From the NCBI GenBank assembly GCA_024180945.1, contig JAKSGN010000005.1, positions 1,674,001-1,738,000 on the forward strand: a DNA stretch of 64,000 bases, read 5' to 3'. This document shows positions 45,666 to 58,385 of this stretch, one piece after another. The notes below the pieces were generated by a model. The model was not told where the DNA came from, did no database searches, and saw only the letters and a list, made by a program, of their open reading frames with translations. The DNA comes from Macrophomina tecta. Its lineage: Eukaryota; Ascomycota; Dothideomycetes; Botryosphaeriales; Botryosphaeriaceae. The first letter of the stretch is position 1. Every line of letters begins with the position of its first letter. Both the position numbers and the translations under genes were made by a program.

Positions 45666-46750
45666 ATGAAGATGGTGGGAAATGGTATCGCCGCGTTCAG
45701 CGTGATGACTATGCTTCATGCAATGTCAGCAACGGCACAGAATATGTCGTACGGAGCCAACAACTTCTACCGCAGCGACAGCGTAACGGTTCAGCCGATC
45801 ACCTTCCAGAGCCAGTACCGGACGACTATTGCGGGCAACCTCTTCACCAGCAACAAGCTCAATTACAGCATTAATGCGCCGGCCGTCGTCGTCGGCCACC
45901 CTATGGGTGCCGTGAAGGAGCAGAGTGCGAACCTCTACGCCACGAAGTTGGCCGAGCAGGGTTTCGTCACGGTTTCGCTCGACCTCCCTTTCTGGGGCAG
46001 TAGCGAGGGTGAGCCGCGCAACGCGGTGTCGCCAGACTTCTACGCAGAGCGTTCAGCGCGGCCGTCGACTATCTCGGCATGCAGGACTTCGTCAATCGCG
46101 AGCAGATTGGTGCCCTCGGCATCTGTGGCAGCGGCTCCTTCGTGATCAGCGCGGCGAAAATTGACCCGCGCATTAAGGCTATCGCAACATCGAGCATGTA
46201 CGACATGGGGGCTGCTAACCGTAACGGGCTGCGCAACTCTCAAAGCATCGAGCAGCGCAAGGAAGTCATTGCGGCCGCTGCGGAACAGCGCTGGATCGAG
46301 GCGGAGGGCGGCGAGACTGAGTATACCGGCGGTACTCCGCAGGAGATCACACCCGAGTCGACTGCAGTCGACCGCGAGTTCTTTGACTTCTACCGCACCT
46401 CGCGTGGCGAGTTCACGCCTAAGAGCTCGTCGCCGAATCTCACGACGCACCCCACACTCTCGAGCAACACGAAGTTCATGAACTTCTACCCCTTCATCGA
46501 TATCGACACGATCTCGCCGCGACCGATGCTGTTCGTCTCGGGTGACCAGGCACACTCGCGTGAGTTCAGCGAAGACGCTTATGCAGGTGCGGGAGAGCCG
46601 AAGGAGCTGTTCTGGGTGCCAGGCGCCGGCCACGTCGACCTCTACGATCGCGTGGATCTCATTCCGTTCGACAAGTTCACCCACTTTTTCAAGACGAACC
46701 TCGGCGGCCTCGCCGCGAATGCCACGACCCGAGGAGTGGGGCGACAGTAA
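45666..46750 (+). pseudogene. Secreted alpha/beta hydrolase (dienelactone-hydrolase-like) broken by a one-base frameshift
   Basis: No introns; about 361 aa if one missing base is allowed for. Signal peptide at the N-terminus (IAAFSVMTMLHAMSATAQ). Frame 1 gives VVVGHPMGAVKEQSANLYA, GFVTVSLDLPFWGSSEGE and ends at FYAER. The family continues one frame over from 46053: SAAVDYLGMQDF, then LGICGSGSFVISAAKIDPR. The nucleophile elbow reads G-x-C-x-S-G, so the nucleophile is probably Cys, as in dienelactone hydrolases. The later motifs PRPMLFVSGDQAHS (acid) and PGAGHVDLYD (His) complete the triad. The lesion sits at CG|TTC (46050-46054), where one T appears lost. Close relatives occur in bacteria as well as fungi, and intronlessness is compatible with transfer (inference). 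Confidence 0.75.
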
Positions 46751-47544
46751 GAGAGCGGCGCAGCAGGACCATGCAGTGACCGGATTGTCTGGCGCTAATT
46801 CGAAGGACTGCTCTCCAACACTTGACCTACCCAAAAGCTAATGCTGGCCGCTGGCCACTTCAATGGCCAACACGAACAGTCAGGCTACTCAGTGGCCAAT
46901 ACAATGTATATAGACAACGCTCCTTTATTATATATAACCTTCGTGGTCAATTACAATTTTTGATTATCATCCAACCTTCCGATCCTTCCCTACCTCGCTG
47001 TCAAAGAGTGATAAGGGGCATAAAGCTACGTAAACGCAACTATGAACTATCACACTTCGAGGCGCGGGAAAGAGGCGAGATGGTAGCAAGGCGTGGGAGA
47101 GCCGTATAGGGTGGTTACGTGACTTGAGTCATTTGATCAAATGTGTGTACCTATCAGCGCGCTTTGGCGACATTTGCTTACCGCCATGTTCTGCCCCATA
47201 TTTTTTTTTTTTTTTCGCAACCTTCTCCTATCAATGCGGGGTTCAGTTCTACGTCAGATATGCCGTCATCACCGCTGATTTCCTTGCTGGGAGCTGGCTC
47301 TGTATTTTGCGATCCAGAAGGCTACTCCCCTCCATTCCACTTTAGTGGTACTCGTTGACTGTGTCAGCTTACTTTGACAAAGCAATTGCCCAACGTACCT
47401 CTTTTTCTATTGCCGCAAGCCTCGTCGTTATAGCGGTTGCTCTTTTCCCACCTATACTCAAATCTCTGTCATGGCCGTCTTTCCATTCGATCATTGAACA
47501 TCGAACACAAAAAGAAAGAGCTCAGGCAATCTAATGCACTCACA
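46751..47544. other. Spacer with second dispersed-repeat copy
   Basis: 794 bp between the hydrolase and amidase genes. Holds repeat copy 2 (47143-47292), which includes a T15 run at about 47202-47216. No gene recognised. Confidence 0.5.
47143..47292. repeat. Dispersed repeat, copy 2
   Basis: Partner of 43969-44098, same orientation, interrupted by a T tract absent from copy 1. Confidence 0.6.
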
Positions 47545-49287
47545 ATGTTCCTCACAAGCCACCCCACCACCCTCCTAATCAGCCTCCTCACTCTCTTCTC
47601 AACCCCCTATCGACACCAGCGCGCCTCCGCTCAAACCCTCGGCTTCGACACGCGCGAAGCCACCATCTCCTCCGTCCACCACGCCCTCTTCACCGGCCAC
47701 TCAACCTGCCACTCCATCACTTCCGCCTTCCTCACGCGCATCACCGCCCACAACCCCACCATCAACGCACTCATCTCACTCAACCCCTCCGCCCTCACCA
47801 CCGCCTCCAACCTCGACACCGCGCTCACCTCCGGCAACGCCAGCGCCTCCACCCAACCGCTCTTCTGCATCCCTATCCTCCTCAAGGACAACTACGATGC
47901 GCCCCCTCTGCCCACGACCGGCGGCTCCCTCGCGCTCGCCGACCTCGTCCCCTCATCCGACGCACCCACCGTCGCAGCCCTCAAGCGCGCCGGCGCCATC
48001 GTCCTCGGCAAGACGAACCTGCACGAGCTCGCGCTCGAAGGCCTGACCGTCTCCTCGCTCGGCGGGCAGACGCTGAACCCGTACGACGCAACCCGCACGC
48101 CGGGCGGCTCCTCGGGCGGCTCGGGCGCCGCGCTCGCCGCGTCCTTCGCCGTGCTGGCCACCGGCACCGACACGGTCAACTCGCTGCGCAGCCCCGCGTC
48201 CGCGAACGGGCTGTGGTCGGTGCGGCCGACGCGGGGGCTGGTGAGTAGGACGGGGGTGGTGCCGATCAGTTACACGCAGGACGCGTGCGGCGTGATGGGC
48301 AGGAGCGTCGACGACGTCGCCGTGGGGCTGGGGGTGATGGCGGCGGCGGGGTTCGATGCGCGGGACAACGCGACGGCGCTGGTGCCGGAGAGGGTTGGCG
48401 GAATCGACTACGCCGCGGAGTTGGCGGGCGCGCCGACGAGGCTGGAGGGCGTGCGGTTGGGGGTGCTGGACTCGTTTTTCAACCGGACGCGTGGGCCGGA
48501 GACCGACCCCGTCAACGAGGCGATGGACGGCGCGCTGGGGAAGATGGAGGCTGCGGGCGCGACGGTCGTGCGGATTGAGGGCGCGGCCGTGTTTAATGTC
48601 ACGGCGATGCTGGCGTCGCTCGATACGCAGCGCTTCGAGTACCGCGAGGCCATGGATGCGTATCTGCAGGACCCGGGCCACGCCTCGGCCAGCAATGGCA
48701 CTTCTTTCCCACGCTCCCTCGCAGAGCTGTACGCTACGAACAACACCTCTGGCGCCGGCACTGGCAACGGCTCCTTCCTCGTCATCCCCGCGCAGTACGA
48801 GTACGTGACCACCGCCTTGCACTCCAGCACCTCCAATGCCACCTACGCCTCCGTCCAGGCTGGCATCCGTAACCTCACCCTCGCTCTCGCAGCGACCCTC
48901 TCGCACAACAAGCTCTCCGCTCTCGTCTACCCCGAGCAGCGCAATCTCGTGGTCAAGGTCGGGTCTGCCTCGCAGAGCGGCCGCAACGGCATCCTCGCCG
49001 CGCTGACGGGCAGTCCGGTTGTCGCCGTGCCTGTTGGGTATAGTGAGGCGACTGACGAGGCGCCCGTGGGCGTGCCGATCGGCATGGAGATCTTGGGCGC
49101 ACCGTGGGAGGAGGTGGCGTTGTTGCGGATAGCGAAGGCGGTGGGCGTGGCGCTGGGGCCGCAGGGGCGGAGGAGGGCGCCGAAGTTTGCAGAGGCGTTT
49201 TTGGAGGTGGACGAGTATGAAGACGTGCCGGTCGTGACGCCGGACAGGGAGAATATTCCGGCGGCGTATCCGGTGGGTGTGTTGTGA
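47545..49287 (+). CDS. Secreted amidase-signature enzyme
   Basis: Amidase-signature hydrolases cleave C-N amide bonds with a Ser-cisSer-Lys triad. Single exon, 580 aa, with a signal peptide (LLISLLTLFSTPYRHQRASA). Lys is in IPILLKDNYD (Lys114), cis-Ser in TPGGSSGGSGAA (Ser189) and nucleophile in GTDTVNSLRSPA (Ser213). The 75- and 24-residue spacings equal those of mammalian FAAH (142/217/241). The usual GG before the nucleophile is VN here, which I believe marks a fungal subgroup. Many N-x-S/T sites fit secretion. The start at 47545 (ACAATG) gives the signal peptide directly; the frame is open upstream. Substrate unknown. Confidence 0.88.
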   Translation: MFLTSHPTTLLISLLTLFSTPYRHQRASAQTLGFDTREATISSVHHALFTGHSTCHSITSAFLTRITAHNPTINALISLNPSALTTASNLDTALTSGNASASTQPLFCIPILLKDNYDAPPLPTTGGSLALADLVPSSDAPTVAALKRAGAIVLGKTNLHELALEGLTVSSLGGQTLNPYDATRTPGGSSGGSGAALAASFAVLATGTDTVNSLRSPASANGLWSVRPTRGLVSRTGVVPISYTQDACGVMGRSVDDVAVGLGVMAAAGFDARDNATALVPERVGGIDYAAELAGAPTRLEGVRLGVLDSFFNRTRGPETDPVNEAMDGALGKMEAAGATVVRIEGAAVFNVTAMLASLDTQRFEYREAMDAYLQDPGHASASNGTSFPRSLAELYATNNTSGAGTGNGSFLVIPAQYEYVTTALHSSTSNATYASVQAGIRNLTLALAATLSHNKLSALVYPEQRNLVVKVGSASQSGRNGILAALTGSPVVAVPVGYSEATDEAPVGVPIGMEILGAPWEEVALLRIAKAVGVALGPQGRRRAPKFAEAFLEVDEYEDVPVVTPDRENIPAAYPVGVL

Positions 49288-52200
49288 GTGGCGGTGGGGG
49301 GAACAGATAGGAGGCCACTTGGAGGTGTTGTGTCTGCAACTTGGGAATTGGTGCCTGGATGTGCGCGGGAGGGCATGTGAGGGCGCGCGTAGTGATGAAA
49401 CAATAACTATATGCTCAGTGTAATTCAATGACCATTCGGCGCGTTGCTGTTGCTGCCGCCGCCGGGGATGCTGGTTGCGTGTTCGGGGTCTTGCGTGTCC
49501 TGAATTGATGCCTGATTAATGTCAAGCATAGAGAGAAGTTGCCATTTGGACAGGATTCCCGCGAGCCGTCGGGACAAGCGGTTAAGAGGTTGCTATTGCC
49601 CCGGTAAAAGGCAACGAAGAACATCGGATGTTCAGCAGAAAAACTCACTTTCATGGCCTTTTTCCACACATCATTTCTCCGACTACATCTTCATACCCAT
49701 TTGCAATGGAGTCTTGAGTTGACTGATGTAAACCCAGTTCGCTTCTGATAAGGCAGAGTCTAGAAGCCTGAGGCCAAGACGCCGTGAAGATCTTCGGACT
49801 CAGCGAAAGGATCCGTTTCTTCCTTCTTTCCTGGCGTGTCAATTCCTGTTTTCAGTTAATTCCGAGCTTTCGCGCTGAGATTTAAGATCGGCGCACAGTG
49901 GCATCGCCAGTGTAGCAAGCAATTCACGGCGGCGATGAAAGTATTGGAAGAAACCCACATAGTGTGGTATAAGGTGCTTGGCCTCTAGAGTCAGGATTCG
50001 ACTTAGAGAAGCTTGGATGGCAGCGTATTGCATGTTCATGGGCAGCTACGCCTGAGGAAGCAGACTTTCATGTCACGGTCGTGACCTCAGGCGAGTGCAA
50101 GTTTGCTTAGGCGGATATCCTCCTTTGATTCCCTCCAAGGAGATCAAAAACACGGTCAAGATCCGAAGAACAACCTCGGCCGACGGTTTGTTGAAGGCAC
50201 AGCCTCAATCCCCGCTAGCGAACCCGATGTCCATCTCTCCTTTACCGACTGCTCAACAATTTCCAAGAACTGGATTGCACTCCACAAGAAATCCCCCAGG
50301 TGGATATTTCGAGGTTGTCCTGTGGTCCATGGGCAGTCCTAGTGGAGCCCTAAAAACCGAAGCATGGTATGTAACGAGGACATGATTAGAAACCGTTGAG
50401 AGCACGGAAGAACGCAGGAAGCAGGTCGGCAAGTATGTCGAACGACTTTCTAGTGTCTTAGGTCTCAGTTGAGTAGGTGCCAATGGATAGCCACATTCAC
50501 TGAATTAGGACTCACGCCGACAAGTTCAAACTTACCGGGCAGGCCGCACAGAGCGGACAGTCTCATCTCGTCGAGCAGACCGGAATGATCGGTATGCCGT
50601 GGGCTATGCTGCTGCGCCCCAATGTCTGTCGAACGGCTGTAATCTTAATTCTTGAGGCGGATGTCCGGGATTCCTTTCGGAGAAGCGCCGGGACAGACTT
50701 AGGCACTGTTCTGTTTACGAGGAACCCCATCATGTTGTGTGAGTTGCCGGGAGGCAATGCTGCCATTCAAAGCCCAAGGCGGACTCCCGGTTGGATGCCT
50801 GTGTGATTAACAGGAGAAAGAGCCTGCGACATTGGTATCACCTGGATCAGCCTTTACTTGTTTAGGCCGACTCGGCACGATCGTCATCGAAATATTTTCA
50901 TGGAGAGCGGAAAGCTACCGCTGCTGCTTAGATGATATGAGCTAATAAGGGCCTAAAATTCACATGAGTAATGGACTGGCGACATCGTCCGAAACTGAAG
51001 TATGGAAGATCAATCCACTCGCCAGCGAGCTGCCAACGCAAAGCGCAAGTGCCTGCCGCCATCTACAGAGGGGGACCCACTAGAACAACCAATTGTTATT
51101 CAGTATGGCCCTTTGAGCGTTGTTCTCCCTGCCAGCGGATACCCGCATATTGTCCAACTGTTTGAGCTTTGCAGGAGTCGCTCGAACGGCAGCCTTCGGC
51201 AGCTGAGACCGCTACACAGTCGCAAACTGAACGAAAGCCCATTCTCCACGCGCGTATTCAGCAATGATTTGCCACAACTGGGGGATCAGCTCCATGGTGG
51301 CAGACGGGTGCACCCGTAAGGAGGTGAGCGCAGATCTTCCGGAGGCGCAAAGCGGCCTCCGCGACAACGATGATCTCCGGAATCCCGGAACACCGCAGGT
51401 GGATACGACATGTCGTAAAGGAGCAGTCGAGACGGGAGTCCATAGCGCCTAGTCCATGACATGTCTTGTCTGCTTGCCAAGTCGTGGCGTGGTAGTGGCT
51501 GTAAGCTGGATCATCGCGCGCGGTTCCGTGGATGAATATTCGCCCTGAAGATTGCTGCTGATGCGGTGGCGGTGCTGGCGGCAAGCACCCTGAACCAATG
51601 GACGCGCAGGCACTTCAGCGCATTACCCAAATATTGCCCCTGAGGAGAGCCAATCCAGGCGAGGCTAAACTTGGTCAGCATATCCAAAAGCAATGCGCCA
51701 AGACCGAGGGCAGGCTCCCAAACAGCAGACGTATCGTGGACGGGCTGTTAGGGTTTCCAATGGGTCCGGCGGGAGGGTGCCGCTGTCGTCATTTCCTCGA
51801 GCTGCGGAATCCAAGAGCTCGGTTTGGGCGGGCCGGTGCGACGTTGCAGGAGGTCAGATGCAGAGGCCACTCGATCGTCCTGTTGGCCTGCTGTCGCGCG
51901 TGGTTGTGCGCACAGCTGGCCGGACAGGGGCAGGCCACTGGAACCGGGGCGGAGCGCTCGCAGGCGTGCGCAATCTATCCGACATTCCCAACTGAGTCGG
52001 CGACGCGCGCGGCTGGCGGGGATGCTGGAGTCCGGAGATTGTGCGGCTCGACTGCTGGGTGTTGTGGCTCAGCGCGTGGATCTTGCTATTTTCTGCGAAC
52101 GGGCGGGCGGGCGCGGGCCCAGGCCGCGTGGGTCGGAAGCGGCACGGGCAGCGGCAAGAGGGAGCCGCGGAGCCCGCTTGGCTGCAGCGGGGCGGTGGTG

Positions 52201-52728
52201 AGCTGGCTGGCTGGCTGGCTGGCTGTGGTGTTTTCGCAGAGCGATGGTGTTCGAGGCGCTTTGTCAGGATCAACAAGACGCGGCCCCTGGCGCTGCCCCT
52301 CGTGGGCCTTGCTTGTCCAGCCACTCCGCGACGCCCGCGCCGCTGAAACTAGGCTGAAGTGATGCTGCGAGTGAGGGCACGACGCTTGGTCTGCGCGCAA
52401 GACAGGAAGCGCCTGCTGCCAAATCACCCTAGAATGGATACAATACGGCCGTTGAACCCGAGCGCCAGCGCTCTTTTCCCCTCGCACTCGCCGCTCGGAG
52501 TTGTTCCCTTCCGCGCCATCTGCGAGTCGACTGCTTCAAGCCCAAGCTAGCTTTGCCAACGGGCTTCTAAGCCTCGCTCGCCACGAGTTCCGCCGCTCCA
52601 ACCAGCCTGACCCTGCCTAGAGCTGCCACTTGTGCTGCTAGATATTGACAGCTTGCAACCCCCCCCCAAAATCACACCCTCTCCGCCCTGCGCAAAGCAC
52701 CTTACAAACCACCAAACCCCACCCAATC
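49288..52728. other. Long spacer, no recognised gene
   Basis: 3.4 kb. 49.3-51.6 kb contains short frames with fair composition (50103-50342, 51002-51319, 51264-51452, all +) that do not join into anything I know; they may be decayed coding sequence. 51.7-52.5 kb is very GC-rich and is probably the promoter and leader of the next gene. Confidence 0.4.
52202..52225. repeat. (GCTG)6 microsatellite
   Basis: Six perfect GCTG units in a GC-rich stretch upstream of the AhpC/TSA-like gene. Confidence 0.95.
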
Positions 52729-53821
52729 ATGACTGCCACCTCAGAAAAAGCCCCAGAGCCGCGTCCGTCCGCCTCCATGGACTCGAAGCACGACACACGC
52801 ACCTCCACGTCCACATCCGACACTATGAACGAAAAGGACGCAGCCGCAGTCGCCCAAGACCAAGAAGCAGCAGCAGCATGCGAGTTCGACCCCTCGGCCG
52901 ATTTCAAGGGTGATTTGCAGGTGTCGCAGGAACTGCCGACGGAGAAGGATATCAGGAAATGCGAGGACATGCTAGTACTGGGTGCGGACGGCGAGTCGCG
53001 GCCCTTCAAGAGCCTGTACTCGGGCGAGGGCGTCGCCTCCAGACAATTGATCATCTTCGTGCGGCACTTCTTCTGCGGCGTACGACTCCCACCGGCTACT
53101 CTGCACCGCCTCAGCACAGCAACTAACGTACCAGCAGAACTGCCAGGAATTCCTGCGCACGCTGTCCGCCAGCGTCACCCCTGATGCGCTGCTCGCGCTA
53201 CCGACGCCCACCTTCATCACCATCGTTGGCTGCGGCCGCCCCGAGCTCATCCCCATGTACGCGCAGACAACCAACTGCCCCTTCCCCATCTTCGCCGATC
53301 CTACCACGAGGCTATATGCACAGCTGGGCATGAGCCGCACGTTGTCGATGGGCCCGAAGCGGCCAGACTATATCAAGGCCGGGATGGTGTCGACGACGGT
53401 GCAGAGCATGGTGCAGTGCATCAAGAGCGGGAAGGGCATAGTGCAGGGCGGCGACATCAGGCAAGTGGGCGGCGAGATGCTGTTCGAGGATGAGAAGGTG
53501 ACTTGGGTGCACCGCATGAAGAACACGCGCGACCATGCCGAGATCGACGAATTGAGGCGGGTGCTGGGGCTCGCAGCCAAGGACGAGAGCAGGAGGCAGA
53601 GAAGCGATGGATTCAGGGGGCTGGGCAGAAGCATGAGCTGGAGTCGCAGGCAGGATCGGAGCGTGGAGCGCAGGCAGGACCGGAGCAGGTCGAGAGACAC
53701 GCGGATACTGGAGGAAGATGACAAGGACGCAGAGAGCAGGGCGAAGGAGCGGAGGAAGAGCAAGAGGATGTCGCTGTTTGCCAAAGCGGAGCGTGGCGGC
53801 CAAGACGAGAAGGCGTCGTGA
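52729..53821 (+). CDS. AhpC/TSA-like thioredoxin-fold protein with RS-rich tail
   Basis: Belongs to the PRXL2/AhpC-TSA_2-type antioxidant-like proteins with a peroxiredoxin/thioredoxin fold. Two exons (52729-53079 and 53138-53821), 344 aa. The CxxC-type site is rebuilt exactly at the splice junction: RHFFCG|NCQEFLRTL (GTACGA donor, CTAAC branch, CAGCAG acceptor). Fold motifs include TPTFITIVGCGRPELIP, NCPFPIFADPTTRLYAQLG and VTWVHRMKNTRDHAE. The first about 55 residues are disordered and polar. The C-terminal 90 residues are Arg/Ser-rich (SMSWSRRQDRSVERRQDRS), unusual for the family and possibly a phosphorylation or localisation tail (inference). Confidence 0.82.
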
Positions 53822-54668
53822 GGCACATAGGGAAATGTCGGAATGGAGGATACGGCACAAGCCTTACCAATATACCATGTGCAGCGGCGTTCAGGGAGCT
53901 AAGGGAACAAACCCCGGGGATTTCTCGGAGTAGAACAGCAGACTTGCTCGATACAGAGAGGACGTGAAAGACTTCCCCAAACTCTATCGGGGCGGCGCCA
54001 TACACGGGCTGCCGGCGCTGACTCGGGCGCGACTATTACCAAGACAACACGCGCCGGGGAAGCAGAGCCTCAAACCAGCAGATAGCAAGCAGCGTGTAGC
54101 TTCAAAGGCACAAAGAAAGTAATAGAGTCCATATCTCAGCGACCCACTGGCAGCTAGCGGGCCGAAAGCGGCAAAAAGTCCCGATGGAGGTTCGGCGGCG
54201 GGCATACCTGCCACGGGCGCGCCTGCGACCCCGCTACCCCGCCGCGCGCGCTCTCTCGTCATCGCCTGCGCATTCGTCAGAAAGCGCATCCAGAACCTTG
54301 CCGCAAAGCGCAAGGATCCCACGCGCGCCGATGAGGGGAAGCTCTGCCAGCTATCGGGGCCGTTAGGGACAAGACTCGCGCAGCCCAGTTGCTGCCGGCC
54401 CATTGGCGCGCGTGGCCGACCCCATGCCCAGCGCAGGCATGGCCGAGCCATTACCTGCCATGGAGAGGTTAATGCTGCCGACTGCTGCCCTCCCCCACAT
54501 GGCTCCTGCTCTCGGGCGAAGGCACATAAAATAGATCCGCCGCCCTCCGCCGTCATCATCAATTCCTCTCCCCCTCCCTTCCTTTCTCTCGCCCAAGATA
54601 CCCCGCAGTCCGCAACCTCTCTGCTCCAACAGCCGATTCCACAGCCGACACCGCCGCCGCTAGCCACA
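53822..54668. promoter_or_regulatory. Spacer and promoter of formaldehyde dehydrogenase gene
   Basis: 847 bp. CATAAAATAG at 54525-54534 is a TATA-like box about 140 bp upstream of the ATG, followed by a pyrimidine-rich leader. No other gene recognised. Confidence 0.5.
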
Positions 54669-56226
<1,558 letters not shown>

Positions 56227-57044
56227 AGAAGCAATTCATGCCAGCCAGGGCTGTTCGTTCCCTCAAAAAGGTGGTTTGCGTTTAGAGGAGTTCCATTTGA
56301 CATACTCAGGGTCTAGGGTACACGTACTGGGGTTGGAGTGGTAGGGGTGCGTATTTTGTTAAAAGTGACTCGTGGTCATTTGTCGCCGTACAGTCAGTAA
56401 ATAGCTTGAATATTAAACCGAAAGGAATCACCACTGATTAAGTATTGATCGTACTGGTAATGCAGACCTGGGGAGTTGAAGCATTCGTCCGGATGTAATC
56501 GTTGCAGAGTTGGCTCGACATTCTCATCCGGCCGAATGCTTCAACTCCCCATGAAAACTCCTCATTTGGAGATGTACCATCCATATACTTGAGCTTTCCC
56601 TTGTTTTCACGATCTTCCCTTTGTTTCCATAGCACCGCTGATCCATACGTATGTAGAGCGCGAGATAATTTCCTCGAACTTGGCCATCCAGCGTGATGCC
56701 GGCGGGTAGCGCGAATTCAACGGAGCGCTGAGAAAGTACACGTCTTCCAGATCCAGAGGGCTCCAGTTCGGTCCCGTAACCTGGATTTCAATACCATTGT
56801 TCCGGGCACAAAAAAAAAGAAAAAAGATGTTGCGCATTTGCACATTCCCGATCAGGAAGGCATGTGCGCCTTTCACACATACACGCATTTTCGCCCAGCT
56901 TCTTCACGTCACTCTCTCCTTTTCTACTACTAGACGACCACCACCCTCTTTCATCCTCCACGCGCCCACAGACAAGACCTTCTGCAGAACAGCAATACGT
57001 TACACACCAACCCTCACCATCACCGTCGCCCAACGCCTCTCAAA
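56227..57044. other. Spacer with a 27-bp inverted repeat
   Basis: 818 bp between the dehydrogenase and SET genes. Holds the hairpin listed next. A minus-strand frame (56607-56888) has a protein-like stretch (NWSPLDLEDVYFLSAPLNS) but no recognised family. Confidence 0.5.
56469..56551. repeat. Inverted repeat, 27-bp arms with one mismatch, 29-nt loop
   Basis: Left arm 56469-56495 starts TGGGGAGTTGAAGCATTCG. Right arm 56525-56551 is its reverse complement except for one T/G difference at 56488/56532. It would fold into a strong stem-loop. Could be a miniature transposon remnant, a small-RNA hairpin or a 3'-end signal. Confidence 0.9.
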
Positions 57045-58114
57045 ATGAAGACGACTCGACCAAAGAGAACAACGACCCAGATTCACCCCTCCCTACGCAC
57101 CGCCGTACCCCTCCCTGGCCGCGGACTCGGCACCCTCGCCGCCGCTCCCATCCCGCGCGGCGCCCGCCTTGTCGTCGACGCGCCCGTCCTCGCCGCCACG
57201 GCCCGCCAGACGCTGAACGAGGCGGTCCTGCGCGCCGCGCTCGTCGACGCGTACGCCAACCAGCTCGCCGAGGGGCAGCGCGCGCGTGTGCGGGCGCTGG
57301 CTGCCGACGCGCGGGCGCTGGAGAAGTGGCTGGCAGTTTTTGCGGAGGAGGAAGGGGTGAGGAGGGGGTGGGGTGCAGACGGGCGCGCGGACGGGGATGC
57401 AGACGGGCTTGCTTTGGCGGTGCCGGAGAAGGCGCGCCTGATGGCGGCTTGGGAGACGAATTGCTTTGGCGTCGCCGACGGCGAGTGTGACCAGGGCTGG
57501 GTCGCGGTTTTGGCGCCCGATGCCGCGAGGCTGAACCATTCGTGCGTGCCGAATGCGGTGTTTGCGTGGAATGAGGCGGTCGGGGCGATTGTTGTGCAGT
57601 CGATTAGAGAGGTGTGTGAGGGAGAGGAGGTGGTGATTGCGTATGTGGATGTGGCGGGGGATGGGGAGAAGAGGAGGGAGGCGTTGAGGAGGGGTTATGG
57701 GTTTGAGTGTGAGTGTGGGGCGTGTGTGGGTGGGGAGGAGGCGCTGGATAGGATGAGGGAGAGGATTAGGGAGTTGAGGAGGTGGTTGAAGGAGAGAGCG
57801 GAGCAGGAAGGGGGGTTGAGCGAGGAAGATAAGAGCAAGGTGGCGGAAGTTGTGAAGGAGGGGTTGGATCTGCACGAACGTGCTGGCTTGGTGGGGATTC
57901 ATCTGGCGGACTTGTGAGTATTTCCGCCTTTCTCTTGTTGGAGCTACTGAAAGCGTTCCCTTATGTTTAACAGTTTGCAAACAGCTACGAAGCCGCAGTC
58001 GCTGCGACTGGGGTGCGACATCATCTGGAGCAGGAGCTGCTTGTTCGAACGTACTGTCTGGGAGAAGATCATCCACATGTCCAGCGTCTCAAGCAGAGAC
58101 TCTCCGAGATCTGA
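57045..58114 (+). CDS. SET-domain protein (SMYD-like lysine methyltransferase)
   Basis: SET enzymes transfer methyl groups from SAM to lysine. Two exons (57045-57913 and 57985-58114), 332 aa. Motifs: GRGLGTLAAAPIPRGARL (start of SET, about 26-41), LNHSCVPNAVF (NHSC at 164-167), EGEEVVIAYVDV (about 192-203) and the post-SET ECECGACVGG (about 231-240). The second exon adds a helical tail, FYEAAVAATGVRHHLEQELL then LGEDHPHVQRLKQRL. The acceptor must be the second CAG (57984); using the first gives a shifted frame without this tail. No MYND finger is seen. Target unknown. Confidence 0.85.
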
Positions 58115-58385
58115 TTTCCTTGCCCGACGACAGTCTCTTCTCATGCTCCACAGGCATGCCTCTCGAACATCGGCTCTTTTCTCACCGACGAATGAATCCG
58201 TTGACAGCACGATTACACTTGAGTCATCGCTTTTTCACCCGCATGCGCAATTCACCATCATTATCGTCATCGAATTCTGCAGATGCAGCCGAGATCCATA
58301 TCTGAAGTCTCGTTCGAGCAATCGTATGCTCCATAGCTCTCTTCCAGTACAGACCATCAGGAATCCCGGCAGTATGTCTCTTACA

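Noticed and set aside
45666..49287. Hydrolase and amidase as a secondary-metabolite cluster
   Set aside because: No backbone enzyme (PKS, NRPS, terpene or DMAT synthase), transporter or pathway regulator nearby.
47953..49428. 491-codon minus-strand frame opposite the amidase
   Set aside because: It mirrors a GC3-rich gene on the other strand; its Arg/His-rich, motif-free composition is an antisense artefact.
57973..57985. First CAG as acceptor for SET exon 2
   Set aside because: It shifts the frame and loses the helical tail; the next CAG, 11 nt downstream, keeps it.
57093..58076. 327-codon minus-strand frame opposite the SET gene
   Set aside because: Antisense shadow; the plus strand has complete SET and post-SET motifs.
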